From assembly GCA_020466095.1 (NCBI GenBank), contig CM035809.1, positions 3,401,309 through 3,465,308 on the forward strand: a stretch of 64,000 bases of DNA, given 5' to 3'. This DNA comes from Chlorops oryzae (Eukaryota > Arthropoda > Insecta > Diptera > Chloropidae). Shown here piece after piece: positions 53,597 through 64,000 of the stretch; position 1 is the stretch's first letter; each line of letters opens with the position of its first letter. The notes under the pieces are model-generated. The model did no database searches and was not told the DNA's origin. It saw only the letters and a list, made by a program, of their open reading frames with translations. The position numbers were made by a program, and so were the translations under genes.

Positions 53597-54387
53597 GAGC
53601 CCAAATTTTATAACACACTCAAACGCTAACACGCGATCGAACGTATACGCAAGCATTCGACACAGCGCTTAGAAGAGCCATTGACAAAGGAAAGCAATGA
53701 AGCGGAAATAAAAATAGCAGAAAAAAACTCAACAGTGTTGATTTTTTAGGAAATTAGGTAGGAAAAGGCATTTAATAGGGTGACCAAACGTCCTTTTTTA
53801 AAATGACATGTCCTTTTTTTTTTGGCGGTTTGGGGAAAGTAATTAATCGGCCTTTGATTGTCCTTTATTTTATTCATTTTTCTGGTGATATTAATAGACC
53901 CCGTTCAAGTGTATGTATATAACTTATTACTAATAAGTACTAGGGTGTCCGAAATTTTTTTTTTTTAATATTAAAATGTCCACACGGAATTCGAAAGACA
54001 ATTGCCTAAAAAGATTTTGAGAATTTTTTCAGATTTTTTGAAGGACATTTATGCTATCTTCTCACTATAGGGGTTAAGTTATTAACCCGATACCTTAACT
54101 CAAAGCGTTCATATCAGCTTTGAGCGAGTTAGGGTTTACTAAAGTCATATGACCCAGCCGGAAAGTGGACTACTTCTGCACTACTTCCGAAGTGGTGAAA
54201 ATTCATACTGCGGCTACTCGCATTACTAATCCTTACTGTTAATGAATTTTTCTAGAATACGGCCGCTGTTTTCATTACATGCATGCGATAATGTCCGGCT
54301 TGGGAGTTTGAAATATAAAAAACGCGCAAGGTATATCTGATATACTATATCATCGAGAAATTGCAAATAAAAATGGAATTTGCTTTA

Positions 54388-54487
54388 NNNNNNNNNNNNN
54401 NNNNNNNNNNNNNNNNNNNNNNNNNNNNNNNNNNNNNNNNNNNNNNNNNNNNNNNNNNNNNNNNNNNNNNNNNNNNNNNNNNNNNNN
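54388..54487. other. Assembly gap (100 N)
   Basis: Exactly 100 N, a placeholder of unknown true size, 178 bp left of the second long-TIR transposon. Confidence 0.99.
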
Positions 54488-54664
54488 AATTTTGAAAAAA
54501 ATTACTCAGATAAAAATGAAAAAAATTATTAGTCGAATAAATAAAATACACATTTGATGGTATTGTTTTCTTTATATCTTGGTACCAATTTTCACATGCA
54601 ATTCCATTTTGGTCGAAAAAAGTTGGTCACGTAAGCTATACCCTTTATCAAACAAAAGGGTATA

Positions 54665-55402
54665 GCACTATAAGCATAGTGATTCTGCCCCGGAAGCCGA
54701 TTTCAAACTTTAGTTGGTTTACTGTTTAGGTAAACGTACGAAGTTTAATTTTCGGGAAGATTTTGCTCTCGATCTCCTATAGTCCTTGAATATCCTTAAG
54801 AAAGGGGGTTTTTTTAGAGAAAATTTTAAAAAATCATATCTAAGACAACTATAAAGATAGAATATTCATTTAAAAACATTTATATAGAAAATTACTCAGA
54901 AAATATGAAAAAAATATTTTTCAGGTAATTTTGCTAAAACCAATAACATGCTCCCATGGAAGGATATATTTCCATGACAATTTTTTTGTTGTTCGAGATG
55001 TGCGACTATCTCAATTAAAACTCTCAAAAATAGAACTTTAGACCAGGATTAAGTGTGCTGAGTTTCAATACGCTCAGGCACCTAGAACATCCTTAAAAAT
55101 GCAAGTTAAAAAAATGTTGCATACTTTTCGGGTATACCTGTGATTGCTATGCATGAATATGATTTTCAGTCTAGTTATTTCATGAGAATTTGTGTAACAA
55201 ACAACAAAGAATAATAAAAAAATTGCTTAATCCTAGAGAAAAAATCTAACCGCAGTCCAAATATTCCCTAATTCCACCGAAAAATCACCCAAAAAAAATT
55301 GCAAAAACAACTAATTAGAAAATGTAAACAACGCAATAAAACCCGAAAGTGAACCAATCAATCTACCTGTCTACCTGCAACTGGAGAAGAATTCATCCCT
55401 GC
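54665..55402 (+). repeat. Left 738-bp TIR
   Basis: It contains CCCCGGAAGCCGATTTC, GCTCTCGATCTCCTATAGTC and CGCTCAGGCACCTAGAACAT. Just outside it, CTATACCCTTT/AAAGGGTATAG (54637-54665) makes a small hairpin not present at the other end. Confidence 0.85.
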
Positions 55403-55520
55403 ATTTTTTTTAAAATTCCAACCTGAAAGCCCAATACCATAAATATAAAGATGCAATAATATAAATTGATTCTATTTGCATTCATAGTCTTAATCGCACT
55501 AATCAACTCAAACACTTAGA

Positions 55521-57630
55521 ATGTCTCGATGCGCTAACTGCAACCGTGTTTTGCTTTGCCTTAAACAACAAACAAAAAAAATTAAGAAAGAGGACGAAGC
55601 CATGCGCTATTCTCAAGTTATCGAAAAACCTATGAATGTCGGAGACGTTCTTTGCAACAGATGTCGGCTTTTGCCTTATAGACGTTGTACCCGTCACAAA
55701 TTAGCCGAACAACCATCGCCACAAGGGAGTGCCGTAGCTGAGGAAACAATTGAAGATATCAGAAAACCATGCAATCTGAAGGAAGCCAAAGTTTGGAAAA
55801 TTCATCAAAAGAGGACAGCGACGAGGAATTCTATTATCAAATTCGTGACACCGATGGATGTGAAAACGTCATGGAATTGCCGATCAAAAGGGCTGTCGCT
55901 ACGCATAAATATTGTATTTTATGCAAAGCTACTAACAATTTGAAGACAATTCCGGAAAACGCCAGAGTTCAAGTCTTCATTCAACGCGACTTATTTATAC
56001 CAAATGGCGATCGCTGCTGCGATACACATCTAATTGGGAATATTTTTTACAAGGATCAAGTGCCATTACTACAAGCATTTTCAAACACCAGTCAGCTCAG
56101 CCCCGAAGAAGTGCATACATTTTTACGAAAAGTTTCAGCGAGAGCGGACACATCGCTTGTTGACCAGATTGTGGATTTTTCCATGCCGGAGCAGCAGCTA
56201 AAAGTTTTCACAGGACTCAGTTGGGAAAATATAATCGAGCTTAGAGATATGTTTACATCAATGCGAACTTCTTGCAGTCGCACTGTAACTCAAGCTCTAG
56301 TTGTCTTTTTATTAAAATGACAACGGGTAATTCCAACAGACTTATTTCGAGCATTTTAGGTCTACAGAGCGAGCAATTGGTATCAAAATACTGCAGCCAA
56401 ATAATTAGATGTTTCACAACGGATGTTCTACCATACCATTTTGGAGTACAGGCATTATCGCGGGAGGACATCATCAACAAACACACATCATATATAGCAA
56501 AAAAGCTGTATAACATCGAACACGAGCTAATGCTTATTTGTGATGGAACATATATACGACATCAGAAGAGCCAGAACAACGCATATCAACGGAAATCATA
56601 TTCGGTTCAAAAGAAAGTACCTTTATGCAAGCCATTCACTGTTTGCTGCACCAACGGCTATATAGTTGATTTCTTCGGACCGTTCTACAGCACAAACAAC
56701 GATGCCACCATTATGAAGAAAATTTTAGAGGATGCAGAAGGACTGAAAACTTTGTTGCAACCAGGAGACATGTTTTTGGTCGACCGCGGATTTAGAGATG
56801 TTACGGAAGATTTAAAAAACGAAGGCTTTATCCCCCTTATGCCAGCTTTTAAAGGGAAGAAAAAAAATTGACAACTGAGGAATCGAACCACTCGCGTAAA
56901 GTAACCAAATTAAGGTGGGTGGTTGAAGCGGTGCACGGAACGATTGGTCAGAAGTTCAAAATTTTTACACCATACTCTCGACAATAAAATGTTACCGAAG
57001 GTGAGGTCCACAGCAGGATTGCAGGATTCCTGCACAATAAATATGGAAAACGTTTGCAGTCAGATAAGAATCTAGCGGACGATATAGTTGATCAAATAAC
57101 TATGAAAATGGGGACCAAAAAATACTCTAAGTATAGAAGCTGAGGAAAATAATTGGAACAGGAGAAGAACGGCATTTCAACCATTAAATGCATTGAATGT
57201 TCAGGATTTTCCAAAACTTTCAGAGAAGGACTTAACAATTCTATTCACAGGAACATACCATTTAAACCAGGCCGTTTCTTACCTAGCGGAGTTAATCGGC
57301 GAAGAAGATAGTCCTAAAATTCAATATATGAAGGAGTCTCCAAATAAATTCAGACTGAAATACAATCTCGTCATATAACGCAAGGAAATATCGATGCTAC
57401 GTAGAATACATGCCTAACGAGGAAGGTTTGGACGCCATAAAACGCTATGCCTGTGACTGTGCAAATGGCAAACGAACTGTAGGATGTTGTTCACACATAG
57501 CATCAATTATTTATTATTTACGTATGCTAGATATTTATCACGTATTTTTAAGCCCGCTGAAATTTTAACAAACATTTTTGATGAAACTGAAGTCACAGTT
57601 GTAATAAATTCAGACAGTGAGGAAGATTAA
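55521..57630 (+). pseudogene. DDE transposase with SWIM zinc finger, several frameshifts
   Basis: The reading starts MSRCANCNRVLLCL with a possible zinc ribbon (CANC ... CNRCR, about residues 4-48). After a shift near 55770 it continues through CILCKATNN, and after another near 56290 through the catalytic core. There, ICDGTYIRHQ gives the first Asp, DMFLVDRGFRD the second, and RWVVEAVHGTI (third frame, near 56915) the Glu. Further shifts follow to FPKLSEKDLTILFTGTYHLN, and finally to CDCANGKRTVGCCSHI (57450-57497), a CxC...CxH SWIM finger likely to bind DNA. At least five frame changes or stops break it. Some lie in homopolymers and may be assembly errors, but not all. The family is known from many insects as uncharacterised ORFs. 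Confidence 0.75.
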
Positions 57631-57653
57631 ATAATTCTAGTATTTTTAAAAAA

Positions 57654-58391
57654 GCAGCGATGAATTCTTCTCCAGTTGCAGGAGACAGGTAGATTGATTT
57701 GGTTCACTTTCGGGTTTTATTGCGTTGTTTAATATTTCATAGATTAGTTGTTTTGCAATTTTTATTTGGGTAAGATTTTTCGGTGGAATTAGGGAATATT
57801 TGGACTGCGGTTAGATTTTTCTCTAGGATTAAGCAATTTTTTATTATTCTTTGTTGTTTGTTACACAAATTCTCATGAAATAACTAGACTGAAAATCATA
57901 TTCATGCATAGCAATCACAGGTATACCCGAAAAGTATGCAACATTTTTTTAACTTGCCATTTTTAAGGATGTTCTAGGTGCCTGAGCGTATTGAAACTCA
58001 GCACACTTAATCCTGGTCTAAAGTTCTATTTTTGAGAGTTTTAATTGAGATAGTCGCACATCTCGAACAACAAAAAAATTGTCATGGAAATATATCCTTC
58101 CATGGGAGCATGTATTGGTTTTAGCAAAATTACCTGAAAAATATTTTTTTCATATTTTCTGAGTAATTTTCTATATAAAGTTTTTTAAATGAATATTCTA
58201 TCTTTATAGTTGTCTTAGATATGATTTTTTTTAAAATTTTCTCTAAAAAACCCCCTTTCTTAAGGATATTCAAGGACTAAGGAGATCGAGAGCAAAATCT
58301 TCCGAAAATTAAACTTCGTACGTTTACCTAAACAGTAAACCAACTAAAGTTGAAATCGGCTTCCGGGGCAGAATCACTATGCTTATAGTGC
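57654..58391 (-). repeat. Right 738-bp TIR
   Basis: Reverse complement of the left arm. Examples of one-base differences are TTTCAAACTTT/TTTCAACTTT, CGGGAAG/CGGAAG and AATAACATGC/AATACATGC. Confidence 0.85.
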
Positions 58392-58393
58392 TA

Positions 58394-59337
58394 ACCCTTT
58401 CTGTCTTAGATTAGGACTCCAAAACACAACTAATACAACCATATCTAAAACCATTCGAAAAAGCATTTTTTTCTGATTTGAAAAAGCTTATTTCAAGATA
58501 CGGAATTTTCTACATGTAATTATTCAAAACTTTTGTCTCAAATCTCCCTGCAATTCAATCACTATAATTTTGGTCTCATTTTCGTTCTTTTCGTAACATT
58601 ACATAAGCGAGATGAATTTATTATTCTTTTTTCTTATCGCTTAAAATAACTACACGTTCTATTCAACAGCAAATGGGTGTGCTTGAATACGTGAAAATAC
58701 GTACTCATGGAGGGCCTATTCTTGACAATGGCTTGAATGAATATCATATACTGCAATTAACTTCTATTTAAAAAACACCTCATAATACTTATTGAATCCT
58801 CGAATGTCCTCTTATATCCTATGAATTTTAAAATACATTGTCCTGGCTTCCCAAAAAATTTAAAATAAATGGAAATGTGTAGCTAACATTTTTCCTGATA
58901 GGTTAACTAAATTGCGTCGTGATGGCATTTGCGTGGAATATTGCCTTTTTTCTTATCACGTTGAAATGAACTTGAGAGTTGAAGTGTGCTTTTTCATAGA
59001 AAGCAATTTGCATATAAAATGAATTTGCAAAAAAAAAAACAAAAAAATTATAGAACAAGCACATTTTCATTATTTGTTATAAAAAAATCAAGAAATTTCA
59101 GCTCAAGTTGGTTTAAAAATAACATTGACTTGAGTATCAACAATAAGCTGTAAAAGGTATTCATAAGCTTCGCTCTTCTCAATTAAGTTAAAGTATCCGT
59201 AAATAAATGCTCCAAATAAATATCTTCCTTGGGACAAAAAAGGTTTTCATAAAGCTCTGTGAATGAGCTAAAGATTTTGGAGTGGAAATCAAAGAATATA
59301 TTTAATAAGCTTTGAAAAATATGTTTACAGAACATAA
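58394..59337. other. AT-rich stretch with no gene seen
   Basis: No repeat boundary or coding signal recognised. Confidence 0.45.
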
Positions 59338-59339
59338 TA

Positions 59340-60617
59340 TTAGGTCTAGTAAAAAGAAATCCATTATTTTTACAATAGATGGCGTTATTTATCTGCATCT
59401 CGCGTTGTATAAGTCCGATCGTGTTCCGCTAGGGGCATTAGAAAGATGACAGTTCCTACTAAAAAAGCTTTTTTGACACTTTTTTGATTGATTGATTCAG
59501 TTTTGTTTGAGAGCTTGTCAAAGATGGACATCAGCAAAGAGAAAATTCGCTACATTTTACAGTTTTTTTTCGATAAGGGAGAAAAAGCAAGCCAGGCGGC
59601 TGAAAATGTGAATGCGTTTATGGACCTGATACTGTAACAGCCAATCATGCGCAATTTTGGTTTCGTCGATTCCGTTCCGGTAACTTCGACGTCAAGGATG
59701 CACCACGCACTGGAAGGCCAATTGTCGAAAATGTCGATAAAATCATGGAAAATCGAGTCCGACCGTCATGTTAGCACTGTTTCGATTGCAAAAGAGCTAA
59801 AGATTGCACAAAAAACCGTTTGGAACCATTTGAATAAGGCTGGATACACAAAGAAGCTCGATGTATGGGTGCCACACGAGTTAACGCAAAAAACCTCACA
59901 GACCGAATTTCCATCTGCGAATCGTGCTGAACCGCAACAAAATCGACCCATTTCTGAAGCGGTTGTGACTGGTGATGAAAAGTGGGTCACTTACGACAAC
60001 GTCAAGCGAAAACGGTCGTGGTCGAAAAGGTGAACCGGCGGAAACGGTGGCCAAGCCAGGATTGACGGCCAGGAAGGTTTTGCTGTGTGTTTGGTGGGAT
60101 TGGCAGGGAATTATCTACTATGAGCTGCTCCCATACGGCAAAACTCAACTCGGAACTCTACTGTCAACAAATTTACCGTCTGAAGGAAGCAATCGCCCAT
60201 AAGCGGCCAGCTTTGGCCAATAGGAGAGGAATTGTGTTCCATCAGAACAACGCCAGGCCACACACATCGATAGTGACTCGCCAGAAGCTCCGGGAGTTTA
60301 GTTGGGAGGTTCTTCTGCATCCACCTTAAGTCCGGACCTGGCACCAAGTGATTACCATCTGTTCCTGTCCATGGCGAACAATTTTGCTGGTGAAACATTC
60401 GCTTCAAGAGAGGCTTCTGAAATTCGACTGTCTCAATTTTTTGCTAATAGGAACGAGGGCTTCTATGAGAGAGGCATAATGAAATTACCTTTAAAATGGC
60501 AACAAGTTATCGAACAAAACGGCGCATATTTGACCTAAATCGGGTCATTCTAACTATCTTAAATAAAGCCCTCAAATTTAAATGCAAAAATAATGGATTT
60601 CTTTTTACTACACCTAA
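59340..60617 (+). mobile_element. Tc1/mariner-family (mariner) transposon relic
   Basis: TTAGGTCTAGTAAAAAGAAA and its near-complement at the right (TTTCTTTTTACTACACCTAA, ending 60617) are about 30-bp TIRs that continue with TCCATTATTTTT. TA precedes the left end; the right TA is altered. The 1.28-kb length is typical of a full-length mariner. The transposase reading (59524-60538) is broken. Confidence 0.9.
59524..60538 (+). pseudogene. Mariner transposase (DD34D type), inactive
   Basis: The reading starts MDISKEKIRYILQFFFDKGE and soon meets a stop. The N-terminal paired-like domain continues with VSTVSIAKELKIAQKTVWNH LNKAG (second helix-turn-helix). The catalytic blocks are VVTGDEKWVTYDN (first Asp), VFHQNNARPHTS (second) and YSPDLAPSDYHLF (third). 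The second block has Asn where the family has the catalytic Asp (HQDNARPH). With this change and at least four frame changes or stops it is dead. The C-terminus ends NGAYLT near 60538. Confidence 0.9.
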
Positions 60618-61928
60618 ATTTAACAATTCTAAGCTGAGAATTTAGAGTTTGCCGAATCTTTAGAGAGAATCTTAATGCGTATGCGTAGAGTGGAGCTCAA
60701 GAGAGAAGATTGTATGACGATTGTAGTCGAAAGGTAAAATAATCACTAAAAAAAACTATGGCTAAAATGATGTGCCACTTTAATAGGAGGATCCAACAGG
60801 GCTATTTGCCCTAAATGAAATCTCGACACTACACACCATTATCCATTGAAACTTTACTATTTTTAGGTATTTTGGGAAGTCAATAGGAAGAGAATAATAC
60901 AGTTCTTAGGTCGAGCTTGACGGACATTGATTGAACAACTGCCTTGTGGGATCGCTCCATAGATTTTGCGGAAATAAGAAGAAGAGAGTGGTCCTATCAT
61001 AATCAAAATTGGCATACTTAGTTAAACTGAGGGAATTAGGTTATAAACCAAAATTCATCCAAATTAGACAACCCCTTTGGGGACCTTCATTGACCCCTAC
61101 TTGTAGTTTAGTATGGCAGCTACACATAAGACTCAACCGGTTTTATTCAAACTATGTCAGAATGTTGTCTTTGCTCAGAAATGAATGTGTGCAAAATGTG
61201 ATTAAAATCTGACAGTCCCTAGGGGTACCTCACCTAGATCTACGAAAATTCTTTCACGACTCAGATTTTTTTATTCAAATTGCACCATGTATTAATTCAT
61301 TTATCGTGTTCTTAACATTGGAGTCTTAATTTAAAATATTTTTATTGGGCTGGTGTCATATTGACGTTATATCACGATCGAAAGTTACAACACCCTACGA
61401 ATATACAATGACTTATTTTTTCCAAAAATTCAAACATTGTCACGACGATTTTTGGCATACAAATAGACATTAGACCTCGAGAGTATTCGCAAACGTTTTT
61501 TCATAAATCGTTTGACGAGACTCCACCGTTTGATTTTTTATTGACTAGAAGACGAAGAACGACGAAGCATATAAACTTTTTGTCCATTAGAAGTTGCCTA
61601 ATTGTTATTCCATAAAGTGCCGCAATTTTCAAGTCCTTTTCAAAATCAATCTCTTAATTGTATTAAATTTCAAATTCGAAGTAACTGATTTTAATAGAAA
61701 AAAAATTCTAACCAATTTTTTTCGCATTTTTTTCGAGGAAAAATTTTTTTCTACTTCAGCTTAATTTTTTATATAAAAAAATTATTTTTTCAAAACACAA
61801 CCGGATTTTTCTTATTTAGGTATTTATCTATTGAAGTAAATCGTTAAATCATAAATGTAAGATGGTCAAGAAATCCTAATTTTTCTGCAGATATCTGAGC
61901 AGAGTCCTGACAATATTACAATATTACC
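60618..61928. other. AT-rich stretch with no gene seen
   Basis: The ORF 61009-61212 (67 aa, plus) is not recognisable. No repeat boundaries were found. Confidence 0.45.
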
Positions 61929-61930
61929 TA

Positions 61931-62382
61931 CACTGAGCGAACGTTAATATGATTTTTTTAAAAGGGCGCATTGTTATTCACAGTCCTTTTGATTTTCGAG
62001 CAGAACAAAAATTTCAAAATAAAAATGGTCGATGGCTATTTTTGGGGCTATGTTCAGCAGAGGGCTCTATGGCCATTTGCTTGGACCGTGAAAAAAATTT
62101 GTTTTGACATTTCTTCTTTTGTAGGTATTTAAAAAATTTTTTTTAATTTAAAAATTATCTTTTTATTTCAATAATGTCCGTGGTTAGTTCAACACTTAAA
62201 AATTAAATGCATTTTTGAAAATTATCCAGTCAATTCAACCTTAAATATGGTTGATTCAAAAGGAAATCTTTATTTTTTCCACCAAGCAAAATTTTTAAAT
62301 TTAAAAATATTCCTTGTTGAAACAGTTTTCTATGTTTTTCCTTTTGATTTAACCAGTTTTCTGGTTGATTTTTTTCTCTGTG
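61931..62382 (-). mobile_element. Non-autonomous DNA element, copy 2 (CACAGAGAAAAA family)
   Basis: Reverse orientation relative to 22067-22688. It is flanked by TA on both sides (61929-61930 and 62383-62384), with ends CACTGAGCGAACG and TTTTTTTCTCTGTG. The weak inverted ends CACTGAGCGAA/CACAGAGAAAA and TA flanks suggest a Tc1/mariner-type MITE. It lacks the roughly 170-bp middle found in copy 1. Confidence 0.7.
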
Positions 62383-62660
62383 TACATATAAGAAAAAATC
62401 AAAGTTTTTGGGCGTGGTAGTCGGTGGAACTTAGGCGCGTATCCAGTGGGTGGTTTTGGGGGTGCTAAATACGGGTTTTGTCCCTAAATGAGGCTTTTTT
62501 ACACTAATCAATTATCATCAAAAATTCTTACTTCTATTCGCTGTTAGCGTTACATTTTATTAGAGTTACATTTCCTGCAAGCGACACTTTGAATGCAAAA
62601 TTTTGATGAAAAGGTTCTTAATAAAAACGAAATGAATTTTTCTATTTTTTGTCAAACATA

Positions 62661-63782
62661 TCGCACCCTTGCTACTAAATCGGCACAATTCAAAATTTCG
62701 CATTTCTCGAAAATCATTCAATCTCTCTTAAAACTGAGGAGAAATAATATTTTTTCTAAACTAATATTACTCTCAATCGAATGCTGCATCTGTCAATATA
62801 AGCGTTAATTTTCTGGGTGTTGAGTTTCCTACAGAAAAATGCAATCGAACATAAAACAAGTAAGGGTGTTATAGTCAGGCAAGCCTGACAATAGAATACC
62901 CGACACAGACACACATATTCAAATAATTTTTAATATCAGGAGTTGTTTAAGGCCATAGGGGCCCCATATTCCGCATTTTTTTAAATTTCTTTATGCAAAC
63001 CGCCCCTTTGCCACGCCCACTTTTCCAATTTTTCGGAATTCTAATCGGAGGCTTAAATATACGCGCAAATTCTAAGTTTCATTGAAATATTTGGAAAAAG
63101 TCAGATTTTGGGGCAGTTTTCGGATTTTTGTGACAGACCCTAGTAACTGGAGGTACCCTTAATAATGAACCAATCCAGAAAATTTTTTGGCAGGATGTTT
63201 ATGGTAACAAAGGAAGTATAAGTGCCATTTTCGTTCAAGTCCCATAGGCGTTTCGGGAGTAGGAGACAATTCTCGAAAAACGCCCTTCTGCCACGCCCAT
63301 TTTTCTGATTTTTGTAAATCACATTAATTGGCCTAAAATATGTTCAAATGCCAAATTTCATCAAAATATGTTGAAAAACTCCGATTTTAGAGCAGTTTTT
63401 GTAATTTTCGTAACAGACCCTAGTACTGGAGGTACCCCTAAAAATGGTTCGATCGGGTCCATTCTCAAACTTAGTCTTACTCATGTCCCCGTGAGCACGC
63501 ATACAAAATTTTGTCAAGATAGCTCAACTCCTTCGATAAGATAACTGTATACAGACAGACGGACAGACAGACAGACGGACAGACGGACAGACGGACATGT
63601 CTAAATCGAATCTCCTGGTGACGCTGATCATTTCTATATACATTTTGTATAGTCTATCTCGACTGGTTCTGGCTGTTACACACAACCCAACAAACGCAAT
63701 ATACCCTCGACACAGAGTGTGTCGGGTATAAAAATGTATTAAACAAATTTTGAATTGTGCCGATTTATTAGCAAGGGTGCGA
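62661..63782. mobile_element. MITE with ~38-bp TIRs, split by a HINE-like insertion
   Basis: TCGCACCCTTGCTACTAAAT and CGGCACAATTCAAAATTT-like sequence at the left is inverted at the right (GAATTGTGCCGATTTATTAG, then CAAGGGTGCGA ending 63782). TA flanks both ends (62659-62660 and 63783-63784). Its own sequence is only about 250 bp; the rest is the HINE-like element at 62856-63731. Confidence 0.75.
62856..63731 (+). mobile_element. HINE/DINE-1-like element, second family, complete reference copy
   Basis: It begins ACAAGTAAGGGTGTTATAGT, has a perfect GTCAGGC-AA-GCCTGAC hairpin and the subterminal motif ATACCCGACACA, and carries a GACAGACGGACA microsatellite (63553-63597). It ends CGACACAGAGTGTGTCGGG-TATAA, itself a hairpin whose right half is the inverse of the 5' subterminal motif. 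The architecture is the same as in the first family, with different bases in the subterminal motif. Non-coding; a 119-aa minus-strand frame over its end (63883-63524) is rejected. Confidence 0.8.
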
Positions 63783-63784
63783 TA

Positions 63785-64000
63785 TCTGTATACATTCAAA
63801 TAAAAATCGGGTATCTTAATGTACAAATAAATGTAAAATTTGCATAAAAAATTGAACAGTCGATTTAGCATGCAAAACAACAACGACGACTCTCTGGTTT
63901 TTGTTTGTTTCGTCGGGCCTAAATTAAAGCTTATATCCTTTTATATGTCGCCTTTTAAAAATTTGGGCAACCCTTCCAATTTCGGTCGCATCAAGTGAAC
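63785..64000. other. Window end, no gene seen
   Basis: AT-rich sequence without a recognisable feature. Confidence 0.4.

Larger units (their letters stand above)
54665..58391 (+). mobile_element. 3.7-kb DNA transposon with 738-bp TIRs, DDE transposase and SWIM finger
   Basis: Left arm 54665-55402 and right arm 57654-58391 are inverted copies beginning GCACTATAAGCATAGTGATT and ending at GAAGAATTCATC.CTGC. TA lies at both edges (54663-54664 and 58392-58393). The arms differ mainly by single-base insertions or deletions. One gene region (55521-57630) lies between them. The catalytic domain belongs to the DDE_Tnp_4 (IS5/Harbinger-like) type. The long TIRs, possible TA duplication and C-terminal SWIM finger are not features of ordinary Harbinger elements, so the superfamily is uncertain. 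Confidence 0.85.

Noticed and set aside
53776..53950. hAT end (TAGGGTGACCAAACGTCC) pairing with the transposase remnant at 53468-53596
   Set aside because: The terminal motif points rightward, away from the remnant, and no matching opposite terminus was found.
1..64000. LTR retrotransposon or LINE coding sequence
   Set aside because: I looked for reverse-transcriptase and integrase motifs in the open frames and saw none; the coding mobile DNA here is all of DNA-transposon type.

Overview
The window looks like the nuclear genome of a higher (cyclorrhaphan, probably schizophoran) fly. It is AT-rich and has metazoan GT-AG introns. It contains two coding exons of a fly tachykinin-type receptor, TkR86C (called NKD in Drosophila). 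The rest is mostly transposon debris of kinds common in fly genomes: short interspersed elements with GACGGACA microsatellites, hAT, mariner and Harbinger remnants, and tRNA-derived SINEs. Two runs of exactly 100 N (18017-18116 and 54388-54487) are scaffold gaps, so order and distance across them are uncertain. No species can be named from the sequence alone.

Host genes. TkR86C lies on the minus strand. Coding exon 1 (47253-47072) encodes the extracellular N-terminus. Exon 2 (23530-23389) encodes the end of that domain and the first transmembrane helix. The intron between them is about 23.5 kb, and the remaining receptor exons are not visible to the left of 23389. Exon 2 has an apparent one-base frameshift and a donor that lacks the T of GT. 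A decayed second copy of exon 1 lies about 3.2 kb upstream (50505-50294). The only other host-like gene is an intronless SKP1-like ORF (11581-12006, plus strand), which lies in TkR86C intron sequence on the opposite strand.

Mobile DNA, left to right. At 1-2712, two short elements of a Helentron-associated (DINE-1/HINE-like) type are inserted in an unclassified inverted-repeat element; a complete, uninterrupted copy of that element is at 25628-26914. Then come a tRNA-Lys-derived SINE (2998-3228), a fold-back element built of GCCCAAAT octamers (5701-6098), a 10-bp minisatellite (8554-9194), a Harbinger relic (9198-10499), a hAT relic (12871-13765), several MITEs (14.2-16.5 kb), a second HINE-like copy (18591-19759), a stack of three nested DNA elements (20176-21357), and a 4-kb nested pair (29259-33298). 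Next are SINE pieces (34 kb), a hAT relic (34421-35435) and two tRNA-like sequences (38.0 and 39.2 kb). Two large DNA transposons have very long terminal inverted repeats (TIRs). One at 40114-43634 has 567-bp arms, an ATAT target duplication and a transposase with blocks DFAEN, TDGASQ and HGKGPCDGIGG. The other at 54665-58391 has 738-bp arms and a DDE transposase followed by a SWIM-type zinc finger. A hAT relic (43686-44937), a mariner relic (59340-60617) and more HINE-like copies (24.6, 48.1, 51.6 and 62.9 kb) fill the rest.

The genes do not form a pathway. The window is best read as two exons of one large neuropeptide-receptor gene, one nested small gene, and many layers of class II transposons. 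The two long-TIR transposons are the most likely source of something poorly described. I saw no LTR or LINE coding sequence and no CRISPR array.
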